From Spirochaetota bacterium (GTDB lineage: Bacteria; Spirochaetota; UBA4802; UBA5368), in NCBI GenBank assembly GCA_035477215.1, contig DATIKU010000008.1:96533-160532 (forward strand): 64,000 nucleotides of DNA. The letters run 5' to 3'. The position numbers were made by a program, and so were the translations under genes. The notes beneath the pieces were generated by a model. That model searched no databases, was not told the DNA's origin, and worked only from the letters and a program-made list of their open reading frames with translations. The number at the start of each line of letters is the position of its first letter. Within the stretch, counting starts at the first letter, position 1. This document shows positions 39,586-47,909 of this stretch, piece after piece.

Positions 39586-39977
39586 TCGTCGACACCTCCA
39601 TATGGATTGACTTTTTCAATGGCGTACAAAACCGGCAATCGGATTTTTTAACTGATGCCGCCGGATCGGATAAAATGATATACCTGCATTCAATAATACT
39701 GATGGAAATCCTGCAGGGATTCCGGTCGGACAGGGACCACGCCGCGGTCAAGGATATTCTTCTATCATACCAATTTGTAACAGAAGACGCTGTGCCGGAT
39801 GCTGTTGGCGCGTCTGACCTGTACCGTTCGCTGAAAAAACAGGGTGTAACGATCCGGAAAAGCCTGGATTGCCTGATAGCTTATGCAGCAATTAAAAGCG
39901 GCCTGCCGCTGCTTCACAAGGACCGCGATTTTGACATTATGGCAAAACACACGAAGCTTAAAATAATACAGCCATAG
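39582..39977 (+). CDS. vapC: VapC-type PIN-domain ribonuclease toxin
   Basis: 131 residues with a TTG start overlapping the vapB stop. The PIN-domain acidic residues are seen in MIVDTSIWIDFF (Asp4), LMEILQGFR (Glu43), SLDCLIAYAA (about Asp97) and HKDRDFD (about Asp117). PIN toxins cleave tRNA or rRNA with magnesium. Complete and probably functional. Confidence 0.92.
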   Translation: MIVDTSIWIDFFNGVQNRQSDFLTDAAGSDKMIYLHSIILMEILQGFRSDRDHAAVKDILLSYQFVTEDAVPDAVGASDLYRSLKKQGVTIRKSLDCLIAYAAIKSGLPLLHKDRDFDIMAKHTKLKIIQP

Positions 39978-40104
39978 ATACCGGCCTGTGTTTCTTCACG
40001 TTTTCGAATCCAAGTCCTTCTTTGTTATATGGATCATTAGTTCCAGCACAATTTCATCGATAACGGAGTTCGAAAACCGCCCCTGATCGCCGACACCGAA
40101 CGGA

Positions 40105-40527
40105 TCACTTTCTGCGTGCTCCGGCAATCAGTAAACCGAGCCCGATCAAAACCGAAATGCTCGCCACCGTATTTGACAGGAACATGACGATATTCGCCGC
40201 GGGCATCTCCGGCGCAAGACCGCGGACTCCGAAGACGGCTCCCCAGACGGGGCCGACGGCGTAGCAGTACCCCGTGACGATAAAGCAGAGCTTCATGATT
40301 TTCATTTTCTTCGCGTCCAGGGTTATGTGCGAAACGCATGACGAGACCGCTATGATCAGGATGCCGGTCAGGATGCCCTGCAGGTGTGCAAGATGCCACG
40401 CCCGTACGCTGCCGGGTATGTCCCCGCTTATCGCCAGGGCGAATCCGAGGCCCGAGAATGCGCCGAGCAGCGCAACGATTCCTCCGTGCATGATCATCGA
40501 TCTACGGGTATTAATGTCCGTGTTCAT
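40105..40527 (-). CDS. Four-helix membrane protein, HabA/styrene-oxide-isomerase-like
   Basis: 140 residues with four transmembrane segments. The first helix begins RSMIMHGGIVALLGAFSGLG, and the second has RAWHLAHLQGILTGILIIAV, a His-containing H-x-x-H-L-x-G pattern that resembles hydroxylaminobenzene mutase and styrene-oxide isomerase family proteins (AHLEG..NG). These families isomerise small aromatic substrates in the membrane. The match is by pattern only. A GAGGAA site is upstream. It is 56 bp after a second small membrane-protein gene. Confidence 0.5.
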   Translation of the reverse strand: MNTDINTRRSMIMHGGIVALLGAFSGLGFALAISGDIPGSVRAWHLAHLQGILTGILIIAVSSCVSHITLDAKKMKIMKLCFIVTGYCYAVGPVWGAVFGVRGLAPEMPAANIVMFLSNTVASISVLIGLGLLIAGARRK

Positions 40528-40583
40528 ATTAATTTATTCCTCGCTCCGCTTTAATTTAAATATCAAGGAAACTGCGTCCCCTT

Positions 40584-40979
40584 TCAGCAAAAATTTCCGG
40601 GACATATCGAACGCCATCGAAAATCACCCCCTCCGAAAAAAGTCTCCTCCCCCTGAACAAAGCCCCATGCGGCATAGGTCCAGTCCAGGGTACGGCCATA
40701 ATTGATCTTGGTGAGCATGGCGATGCTGATGGACAAACAGCCCACCGGCCATTCGAGGGCGGCAGTGGAGGCACCGCGTTTTTTCCGCCTGAAGATCAGA
40801 AACGCGAGGAAGACCATGATCGCCAGAAACACCGCGGAAAACATGACGTTAAAAAGCCTGACATGCGCTATCACCTGAAAAGTTATCGCCACGATCCCGA
40901 TCACGATGAAAAGTATCAGGCAGGTGAAGCTGCCGTTTATCTCCAGCCTCTCCCGTGCGGCGTATGCGCGCCCTGTCAT
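40584..40979 (-). CDS. Small membrane protein of unknown function
   Basis: 131 residues from the ATG at 40979, with GGAGGTGCC upstream; an in-frame start at 41033 lacks a site. Two clear transmembrane helices (LILFIVIGIVAITFQVIA and VFLAIMVFLAFLIFRRKKRG), then a soluble tail of about 65 residues rich in Gly, Phe and Trp. No family recognised. It lies upstream of the HabA-like gene and is probably co-transcribed. Confidence 0.6.
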   Translation of the reverse strand: MTGRAYAARERLEINGSFTCLILFIVIGIVAITFQVIAHVRLFNVMFSAVFLAIMVFLAFLIFRRKKRGASTAALEWPVGCLSISIAMLTKINYGRTLDWTYAAWGFVQGEETFFGGGDFRWRSICPGNFC

Positions 40980-41211
40980 GGCACCTCCGGTAAAATCCAT
41001 CCGCCCTGTCTCCGTCAATAACGCCGGCCACAATCGGCCGTTTGCAACGCACCCGAGGATAAACCGTTCCGGGCACTTGTCAATGATCTTATTCGGTACG
41101 AACTTCCCGGCATCGGAGCGCTTTCTTCTTGCGTTTTATCCTCATCTCCATACCATGACAGACACAGGCGGTGACGAAAGCGCCCATTCTGCCATTTCCA
41201 CGGAGATGATG

Positions 41212-42531
41212 ATGAGAAAAAACATTGCAATATTCCTGATAATCTCGGCGGTATACGCGTTTGCGGCCTCAACGGCTTACGCATGGTCTTCCCATTGCAA
41301 CCTGACGCGGGTAGTGTTTAAAAACGACAAGTCCCTCGAAAAACAGGTATTGGTGGAGCCCCTGGGCGCTTTTCTTGCATCGGAGCGGGACGGAATAAGG
41401 GCCCTTTTGAAAAGCGAGGAGGAATGGTTCATCAAAAACATTCCGGGATATCCGCCCGTACCGGAAGCACTGAGGTTCGTCGGAACCGGCACGGCGAGAG
41501 ACCTGACCGCCGGATTCTCGCGCGCGATACGGATCAATCCCGGATTCAGCTTCCCCCTGTATCTGCAGACACCCTCGGGATCGGCGAAAACGGGAAAACG
41601 CGTTATACCGGTTGGCCGCGTCTCCCTCGTTACCGCGGACATAGCCAATCCGCCGCTCTTCGCGCTTGCCGCGGGCGAAACCGTCACCGCGCTCGAGGTA
41701 CTCGAAACGGCCAGCGAGGAGCCGGATTTCGGAATGGATGTAGGGCTGTTTACCGACAACAAAACGCCGTTCGGCGCGGAGTACGGTTTCGGCACGCAGC
41801 CCTTCGGCAACCCCGGGCTCGATTTCGGCACGCAGGCCCCCTTCCACATGGCCTTCTTCCACGAGAACTTCATCATCAAGCTCGCGGCGCCGTTCTCGAA
41901 AATTTCGCATGTTGAATACCGCATCCGCCTGTATACGTCGCTGGCGTCCCTGGCGTTTAAAACCGGCCACGACTACTGGGGTTACCGCTTCGCGGGATGG
42001 GCGCTGCATTACATCCAGGACATGGCCGTCCCTTACCACGCAAGGATGACTCCCGGCATCGGCACGCTCCGGCTCATCTGGGCCAACCTGTTCTACTCCG
42101 GGGAGAAGAGGAGCGGTCTGCTGAACATCCTGTCCAACCGCCACCTCGTGTTCGAGAAATACCAGTATTACGCGCTGATCGACCTGATGGGGAAGAAGGC
42201 GTACGACAGCCCCTTGCTTTCCACACTGGCCGATACTTCGCCCGACGCAAAGGCCGTCCCGTATTCGGACCGCTACGTACGGGACGTCGTCTCAATCGCG
42301 TCATACGCCGTTGCCGACGATATCGACGATCTGATGGGCGAATCGTTCCCAATTAAATACGTCTCCGATCCGGCCTTTCTCTTTGGCGTGACCGAACCGG
42401 AGATCGATGTCTACGGATTCCTGAAACGGGAAAATCCCACGGCAGCGGAAAAGATGGACAGGGCCATGGTCCCCATTTTACAGCGGCTCGGAACCGCGTC
42501 GCGGCTCTATATGAAGTCGCTGGCGAATTGA
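41212..42531 (+). CDS. Secreted zinc-dependent phospholipase C/P1-nuclease-like protein
   Basis: 439 residues from 41212, the last of three tandem ATGs, with GGAG 6 nt upstream. The signal peptide ends AYA before WSSHCNLTR, so cleavage would give an N-terminal Trp; in zinc phospholipases C and S1/P1 nucleases the mature Trp1 amino group is a zinc ligand, with a nearby His (here His4 of the mature chain). The second motif is GWALHYIQDMAVPYHARM: HYIQDMAVPYH fits the H-xxx-D-xxxxx-H zinc pattern. The C-terminal half is helical. Upstream frame extension to 40906 is unlikely. Substrate (phospholipid or nucleic acid) not predictable. Confidence 0.72.
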   Translation: MRKNIAIFLIISAVYAFAASTAYAWSSHCNLTRVVFKNDKSLEKQVLVEPLGAFLASERDGIRALLKSEEEWFIKNIPGYPPVPEALRFVGTGTARDLTAGFSRAIRINPGFSFPLYLQTPSGSAKTGKRVIPVGRVSLVTADIANPPLFALAAGETVTALEVLETASEEPDFGMDVGLFTDNKTPFGAEYGFGTQPFGNPGLDFGTQAPFHMAFFHENFIIKLAAPFSKISHVEYRIRLYTSLASLAFKTGHDYWGYRFAGWALHYIQDMAVPYHARMTPGIGTLRLIWANLFYSGEKRSGLLNILSNRHLVFEKYQYYALIDLMGKKAYDSPLLSTLADTSPDAKAVPYSDRYVRDVVSIASYAVADDIDDLMGESFPIKYVSDPAFLFGVTEPEIDVYGFLKRENPTAAEKMDRAMVPILQRLGTASRLYMKSLAN

Positions 42532-42597
42532 CGGGCTCAACGAATAAAACGGGTTACCGGCGTAGCGATTGACTGCCGGACCGCGACAAACAAAGAC

Positions 42598-42617
42598 GGG
42601 CGCCTGATTTGGCGCCC
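42598..42617. terminator. Hairpin after phospholipase-like gene
   Basis: GGGCGCC-TGATTT-GGCGCCC, a perfect 7-bp stem, 66 bp after the stop codon. No U-tract. Confidence 0.45.
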
Positions 42618-42723
42618 GCCCCGAGTGTCTCTGTTTGGGAACGTTTTTTGAAAGAATCCATCATTGATCGGCCGCGGATTGCAAGCATTTATCCTGACGA
42701 TCGATTTGACCACAGGCGAAGCC

Positions 42724-42762
42724 CCCTTCGCGCCCGGGGGGAGCGACCCCGGGTGCGAAGGG
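42724..42762. repeat. Long GC hairpin
   Basis: A long stem with one mismatch (left arm CCCTTCGCGCCCGGGG, right arm CCCCGGGTGCGAAGGG, 7-nt loop) lies just beyond the 3' end of the acyl-CoA ligase gene. It could be a terminator for the minus-strand gene or a REP-like element; no U-tract is seen. Confidence 0.5.
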
Positions 42763-42783
42763 CATGGCGCCCTGCAGACTGTT

Positions 42784-44481
42784 TCAGGAACGCCCCTCCA
42801 TCATCATCCTCTTTATCTCCCTCTTTAAAATTTTACCCACGCCGCTGGTCGGAAGCTGGTCCATGAACTCTATAACTTTAGGAACCTTGTACGGCGCGAT
42901 CTTCTCCTTGAGAAACTGCAGTATTTTCGCCTTTTCGGCATCGCTCTTCTCGACACCGGGCTTCAGGACTATGGCGCATACCACACGCTCCGAACCGGGA
43001 CGCTCCGGATCGGGGAGACCGATCGACGCGCCGAGCTCCACGTCCGGGTGCTTGGCCAGCACCTCGTCCACCTCGCGTGTAAACACCTTGAAGCCGGACA
43101 CGATGACCATGTCCTTCACCCTGTCGACGATGTAGAAGTAACCGTCCTCGTCCATTTTCGCCACGTCGCCGGTGTACATCCATCCGTCCCTGATCGCGTT
43201 TTTGGTTTCCCCGGGCTTGTTGTGATAGCCTCTCATGAGTTGTGGTCCGCGTATAACGATTTCACCGGGTTCACCCGGCTTGGCGGGCTGATTGCTCTCC
43301 GGATCGATAAGCTTCACGTCGGTATCGGAGACGGGCATGCCGATGGACGATGGTTTTTTCTTCCCGTAGCGCGGGTTGCAGATCGTCACCGGCGACGTTT
43401 CAGTCATTCCGTAGAGCTCGATGAAGTTCCCCTCTCCGATGACCGACTCAAGGTCTTTGACATATTCCGCGGGGAACGGCGCCGCCGCGCTCAGGCACCA
43501 CTTGAGGTGTTCGCGCAGCTTCAGACTTCTGAATTCGGGACGCTTGAGGAGCTCGAAAAAGACTGTCGGCACGTTTACAAAAATCGTCGGACGATATGAC
43601 TTCAGAGCGTTAATAAGAAAAAGCGCGTCGCGGGGATTGGGCACGCAGATCTGGGTGCACCCCCGGATCATGCTGAAACCGCCGATGGCAAGGCCGGCGA
43701 TATGAAATAGAGGGAACGCGGAGAGCACCAGGTCCTCCGGGCTGATGTCCAGCCACTCCATCACCTGCTGGCGGTTCGACATGTAGCTTCTCTGCGTGAG
43801 CACCGCTCCCTTGGAGGGCCCCGTGGTGCCGCCGGTGTACATCATGAAGATCATGTCGTCGAAACCGCGCTTAACCGCCACGGGGTCGGCCGGGGACTCT
43901 TTCATCACATCCATGAAGCGGACGACCTTCTTCCCCTGAATCGGGCCAACCTCGGCAGTCGGTATCTTCTTTAAAAGCTTACCCAGCACCCGCTTTACCC
44001 CCGGCAAAAAATCGGCTATTTCCGAGACTATCACGGTGGAGAACGGCGCCTTTCCCCCCACCTCGGCAATCTTCGCGTACAGCACATCGACGGTTAAAAC
44101 CACCTTTGTGCCCGAATCTTTGAGCTGGTGCTCCATCTCCGGTGCGGTGAGGAGCGGGCTTAGGCCAGTGGAGACGCACCCGGCCTTCTGCACGCCAATG
44201 ACGCCGATATAGTGCGCCGGTATGTTTGGAAGATGCAACCCCACCACATCGTCCGGTTTCAATCCCGATTTGATGAGATAATTCGCCAGCCTGTTCGAAA
44301 GCGCGTCGAGCTCCCTGAAGGAAATGCGCGCGCCCATGTAGATGAGGGCGGTCTTGTCCGGATACTTCGCCACGATCTCCGCGAACTTGCCGGCAAAGCA
44401 CTTTTCCTCGTACTCAAGCTTCGGCGCAACGTTTTTGTCGTACTGTTTCAACCACGGTTTTTCGGAATACGTATCATTCAT
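42784..44481 (-). CDS. Long-chain acyl-CoA synthetase (AMP-binding)
   Basis: 565 residues from the ATG at 44481, with GGAGG upstream; an in-frame start at 44583 lies beyond the promoter. The adenylate-forming signature MMYTGGTTGPSKGAVLTQRS is followed by LYGMTETSP, GWMYTGDVAKMDEDGYFYIV, and the C-terminal GFKVFTREVDEVLAKHPDVE plus catalytic-lysine motif PTSGVGKILKREIK. This is the FadD layout. The promoter upstream has a palindrome at its -10 box, consistent with acyl-responsive repression. No other fatty-acid gene is adjacent. Confidence 0.92.
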   Translation of the reverse strand: MNDTYSEKPWLKQYDKNVAPKLEYEEKCFAGKFAEIVAKYPDKTALIYMGARISFRELDALSNRLANYLIKSGLKPDDVVGLHLPNIPAHYIGVIGVQKAGCVSTGLSPLLTAPEMEHQLKDSGTKVVLTVDVLYAKIAEVGGKAPFSTVIVSEIADFLPGVKRVLGKLLKKIPTAEVGPIQGKKVVRFMDVMKESPADPVAVKRGFDDMIFMMYTGGTTGPSKGAVLTQRSYMSNRQQVMEWLDISPEDLVLSAFPLFHIAGLAIGGFSMIRGCTQICVPNPRDALFLINALKSYRPTIFVNVPTVFFELLKRPEFRSLKLREHLKWCLSAAAPFPAEYVKDLESVIGEGNFIELYGMTETSPVTICNPRYGKKKPSSIGMPVSDTDVKLIDPESNQPAKPGEPGEIVIRGPQLMRGYHNKPGETKNAIRDGWMYTGDVAKMDEDGYFYIVDRVKDMVIVSGFKVFTREVDEVLAKHPDVELGASIGLPDPERPGSERVVCAIVLKPGVEKSDAEKAKILQFLKEKIAPYKVPKVIEFMDQLPTSGVGKILKREIKRMMMEGRS

Positions 44482-44881
44482 GCCAATCCTCCATACTTTA
44501 TTTGTAATGATGTAAGCATAGAAAAGCGAGGCGAACGCGGCCGATCCCGGACTGCCGGGCCCCTCTATTGTATGTACAATCATATTTGTAGTATGTCAAC
44601 GCAAAAAGCTTTGAAATCATCACTTGTTGATCACCGACCGACGCAAACCGGCCATCCTCTTTCATCGACCGAGCCTTAAACCATTTCTTCGTTAAAAATA
44701 CATATAGGCTCATTTTTTGTTGAAAGTTATACTTGCCATAATCATTTCCGGCGTCGCATACTGCCCGCGGCACAACTCGTGAAGTTACGAGCGAGACCAA
44801 CCTGGGGGCTTCCATCATGCACATCGCCGGAAAGGCGGTACGGGAGCAGTAGACTTATATGACGTGTCTCCATATCGACCT
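44482..44881. other. Divergent intergenic region
   Basis: About 400 bp between the acyl-CoA ligase gene and the acetyltransferase gene. It holds the ligase promoter and palindrome (44567-44599). The remainder shows no clear coding or promoter signal. Confidence 0.5.
44567..44599 (-). promoter_or_regulatory. Acyl-CoA ligase promoter with palindromic operator
   Basis: On the minus strand, -35 TTGACA (44594-44599) and -10 TACATA (44571-44576) are 17 bp apart. The palindrome ATTGTA-TG-TACAAT (44567-44580) covers the -10 box. Confidence 0.5.
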
Positions 44882-45319
44882 ATGATCACAATCGATCGCA
44901 TCGCCGAAGGGGACGGGGACGCACTCGCCTCCCTGCTCGAAGAGCTGTCGGGCGATACCGTTAATCGCCCGCTCATGCGCGATCAACTCCGCGCAGTCAT
45001 GGCTGATCCGGCCTACATCCTCCTGGGGGCCCGCTCCGGGGAAATTTTGGCCGGCACCGCGATGGGCATCGTGTGCAGGGATCTGGTCGGCGGATGCAGG
45101 CCCTTTCTTGTTGTGGAGAACGTCGTTGTCTCCGAGGAGCGCCGGGGAAAAGGTATTGGGAAGGCACTCATGGCGGCGCTTGAGCGGGAGGCGGAAGAAC
45201 GCCGATGCCTCTACATCAACATCGTGTCTGGCATGCACCGGACCGGCGCGCACCGGTTTTACGAATCCGTCGGCTACCCTCCCGACGCGGCGCGCGGCTT
45301 CAGAAAATTCCTGCGCTGA
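44882..45319 (+). CDS. GNAT-family N-acetyltransferase
   Basis: About 145 residues from the ATG at 44882; a GTG at 44864 is also in frame, without a clear ribosome site for either. The GNAT core reads VENVVVSEERRGKGIGKALM, where RRGKGIG is the acetyl-CoA pyrophosphate loop, then INIVSGMHRTGAHRFYESVG, the usual motif B with an N-terminal acceptor. Acceptor unknown. Upstream of gmhB by about 120 bp. Confidence 0.88.
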   Translation: MITIDRIAEGDGDALASLLEELSGDTVNRPLMRDQLRAVMADPAYILLGARSGEILAGTAMGIVCRDLVGGCRPFLVVENVVVSEERRGKGIGKALMAALEREAEERRCLYINIVSGMHRTGAHRFYESVGYPPDAARGFRKFLR

Positions 45320-45439
45320 GATACGACATGAATGAGTTCAGGATATTCCTCAACGCGGGGTACGGCCGCGGCACGGCGGATTCTGGTTGGGTGCGTCGGC
45401 AGCGGCCAGGCGTAAATTGCTCATGGGGTTCCAACCGGC

Positions 45440-45973
45440 ATGAAACAGGCTGTTTTTCTCGACAGGGACGGTACCATCAACGAAGACGTGGGGGATCTCT
45501 TCGAGATTGATCGCGTGGTGTTCATTCCCGGCGCCGTCGACGCGCTCCGCATGCTCGCCGGGCGGTTCGATATCTTCATTATTACAAACCAGTCCGGTAT
45601 CGGGAAAGGAGTGTTCGATCTCGACCGGTATCGCTCGTTCGAATACGAATACAACGCACTTTTAGCGCGGGAAGGAATCGATATTGTCGAAACCTACTGC
45701 TGCCCGCACCGAAATGACGAACCGTGCGTCTGCCGCAAACCCTCCACGCATTTTATGACCGCCGCCGCCGATAAATACGGTATCGATCTCGCCCTTTCAT
45801 TCGTAGTCGGCGACCACCCGCACGATGTGGAAATGGGCGCGCGCGCCGGCGCCCGGGCCGTTTACCTTCTTACCGGTCACGGCACCAGGCACCGGGACGA
45901 ACTTTTAGTCATTCCCGACCATATCGCCGATGATCTCTACGGTGCCGCAGCCTGGATTTGCGCGAGTGATTGA
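45440..45973 (+). CDS. gmhB: HAD-IIIA phosphatase, GmhB-like
   Basis: 177 residues. HAD motif I is FLDRDGTINEDVGD (nucleophile Asp), motif II IFIITNQSGIGKGVF, motif III through CRKPSTHF, and motif IV VVGDHPHDVEMGARAGA. The Cys/His cluster CCPHRNDEPCVC is the zinc site of D-glycero-D-manno-heptose-1,7-bisphosphate 7-phosphatase. GmhB acts in lipopolysaccharide inner-core heptose synthesis; histidinol phosphatase and related activities share the scaffold. It ends near a bidirectional terminator. Confidence 0.85.
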   Translation: MKQAVFLDRDGTINEDVGDLFEIDRVVFIPGAVDALRMLAGRFDIFIITNQSGIGKGVFDLDRYRSFEYEYNALLAREGIDIVETYCCPHRNDEPCVCRKPSTHFMTAAADKYGIDLALSFVVGDHPHDVEMGARAGARAVYLLTGHGTRHRDELLVIPDHIADDLYGAAAWICASD

Positions 45974-46002
45974 ATCGAGGGATATTTAACCGGAGGATAA
46001 AA

Positions 46003-46027
46003 AAAAGGCGGGGATTACCCGCCTTTT
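46003..46027. terminator. Bidirectional terminator
   Basis: AAAAGGCGGG-GATTA-CCCGCCTTTT: a 6-bp GC stem extended by A/T on both sides, with a T4 run after and A-run before, lying between convergent gmhB and the histone-like gene. Confidence 0.8.
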
Positions 46028-46048
46028 ATGTTCGTGCCGGAGACCCTT

Positions 46049-46216
46049 CTACTTCGCTTTTGCCTTTGCCGCGGTCTTCTTCGCGGCGGTCTTCTTCGCC
46101 GCGGGTTTCTTTGCGGTCGTCTTCTTGGCAACGGTGGCCTTCTTCGCGGCCGGCTTCTTCTTGGCCGTGGTCGCTTTTTTCGCCGTTGCTTTCTTTGGGG
46201 TTGCACACTTGGGCAT
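46049..46216 (-). CDS. Lys/Ala-rich histone H1-like protein
   Basis: 55 residues from the ATG at 46216 to the TAG ending at 46049, behind an AGAGGAG ribosome site. The text runs MPKCATPKKATAKKATTAKK and continues in near-repeats of AKK(T/P)AAKK, ending TAAKAKAK. It resembles the tail of histone H1 and Hc1/HctB-like proteins that coat bacterial DNA. The protein is too short for most automatic ORF limits. A consensus TATAAT on the minus strand (46231-46236) lies upstream. A hairpin terminator (46003-46027) closes the gene. Confidence 0.8.
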   Translation of the reverse strand: MPKCATPKKATAKKATTAKKKPAAKKATVAKKTTAKKPAAKKTAAKKTAAKAKAK

Positions 46217-46627
46217 TGTATCTCTCCTCTATTATAATTTTTTAGAATCTGCCGTGCTGTCCGTCTATTATTGTTTTCGTTCCTTTTCGCAAATATTTTA
46301 CTATTATTTTTGAATCCGTAAAAAATTATTTGCGATTCTACAACACCCCCCTCCCCGCCTTCGGCGGGGGAACCACCGACAGCACTATATTTTCGTATAA
46401 CTTGAGATATTGTACTCCATTTGGCCTGAAATTGCAAGCATTAAATGAGACATAATACTTTTTTTCAGGAAAAAACCGCGGAAACCGGTTATTATGTATG
46501 TTATGCGATATATACTTGTCGGGGTGGATTTTCCGGGCCGGACAGCCTCGCAAAGGCCGGGCGGCCCGTGCAGATGGTGCGCTGTTCATAACAACGACTT
46601 TCGGATTCCCTCGCGATGCTCCCGCCA
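46217..46627. other. Gene-free region upstream of the histone-like gene
   Basis: About 410 bp. The first 100 bp are AT-rich and hold the -10 box of the histone-like gene (TATAAT on the minus strand at 46231-46236). A 7-bp GC hairpin without U-tract lies at 46353-46369. I see no coding region. Confidence 0.5.
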
Positions 46628-47030
46628 TTAAGGCGGACTTTCAGGGAAGAGGTCCCGAAACCGTTCATCCCCCTCCGCGCCGAAGATGACTCCCCTGAGA
46701 TCGTCTCCCGGCGCGATCTCCGCGAGCTTCCCGGCGCGAGCAGAGCGGAAAGACGCCCATGTCGTAGGCGTCGAGCGCCTGCTTGAGCGCCGCGGCGATC
46801 TCGGGATTGCGCCTGCCCACATTCATTATGCCCGAGCCGGTCTGGCAATCGATGTAGCGTTTGCCGGTTATGTCCCGGGTACAGGCGCCGGCGCGCTTCT
46901 TCCCGATGATGTCGATGCCGGCGCTCTTGAGCGTACGCACCTTCATTGGATCGGTGTATTCGGCAAAATCGGAGAGGGCCTGTTCTTTGAGTTACTCGCT
47001 CGTGTCGCTTATCGCTTCCTCCGGACAGGA
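46628..47030 (-). pseudogene. Class III aminotransferase, degraded N-terminal remnant
   Basis: Minus-strand text matches the N-terminus of class III (PLP) aminotransferases: KSAGIDIIGKKRAGACTRDI, GKRYIDCQTGSGIMNVGRRN, then PEIAAALKQALDAYDMGVFP. A TAA interrupts the frame at 46992-46994 (after ISDTSE). A frameshift near 46735 then moves the reading to KLAEIAPGDDLRGVIFGAEG, after which similarity ends and a stop follows at 46628. The PLP-lysine domain is absent. It is a dead gene fragment, not an expressed enzyme. Confidence 0.8.
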
Positions 47031-47140
47031 AAAGACCGGCCCTGCCGGTCGTTATTCAGGGAAAATTAACATACGGAAACACCTGTTTTATTATCTGAAA
47101 CAATAATCCTGCCGTGAATGAACGCCATGCAAAGGACCCT

Positions 47141-47791
47141 TTATTTCGCCGGATAACCGAGCGGCATCACATAGAGCGGAAGTTCATCCTTCGTGAGACT
47201 GAGCGCCCTGCGCGCCCCCTTCTCATCCACGCCCGCCACCATGCAGGTGCCGGCCTTCAGCGCCGCGGCCATCAGGTAAACATTCTGCGCGACGCAGCCG
47301 GCGGTGGAATGCGCAACGCGGATACGGTCATCCCTGCCGGTGACAAAGAGAGGAAAGCGGCCGAGGTCGGCGACGATCACCAGGATGTGCGGTGCCCGGG
47401 TCACGTATCCCTGTGTGGCAACGTCTTTTTTCCGTCCGGCGTTGGCGATCGCCGCGAGTCTGTGGGCCTCCGCATCGTAGAGCCAGGCGCCTTCGTCGGA
47501 AACGACATAGAGCTTGATATACTGCCTTCCATAGGCCGCGGGCGCCGTGCGCTTTCCGCCCGGGCGATTGACGCCGTTGGCGGCCCAGAGGATGGCGCCG
47601 AGATCGTCATTTGAAAGCGGTTTTTCGTTAAAGGCGCGCACCGAGCTGCGCGCGGCGAGCGCTTCGATTAGATTCATACCAGCGATGGATGGCTTTTTAA
47701 GAGCGACATCAGCTGAAGTCTGTGCACCGGCGGAGACCTGATATAGTGCGACGATGACCGTTATAATCATCATGACAGGCGTTCGTTTCAT
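47141..47791 (-). CDS. Secreted nitroreductase-family protein
   Basis: 216 residues from the ATG at 47791, with GAGGAGGAGCC upstream; an in-frame start at 47851 has no such site. A signal peptide of about 24 residues (MKRTPVMMIITVIVALYQVS) precedes a nitroreductase fold: LIEALAARSSVRAFNEKPLS, ILWAANGVNRPGGKRTAPA, and SACV-like AHSTAGCVAQNVYLMAAALK. SagB/ThcOx-type members bind FMN and oxidise or reduce unknown substrates in the periplasm. No partner gene adjacent. Confidence 0.82.
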   Translation of the reverse strand: MKRTPVMMIITVIVALYQVSAGAQTSADVALKKPSIAGMNLIEALAARSSVRAFNEKPLSNDDLGAILWAANGVNRPGGKRTAPAAYGRQYIKLYVVSDEGAWLYDAEAHRLAAIANAGRKKDVATQGYVTRAPHILVIVADLGRFPLFVTGRDDRIRVAHSTAGCVAQNVYLMAAALKAGTCMVAGVDEKGARRALSLTKDELPLYVMPLGYPAK

Positions 47792-47909
47792 GGCTCCTCC
47801 TCGAATACCCTGATCTGTCGCATCAAATAAACGTTTTACGCATTTTATCATTTTATCAATGAAAGAATTTCAACGAAGCGCGCGAAAAATTGCGCCCGCG
47901 CGCGGCCTC

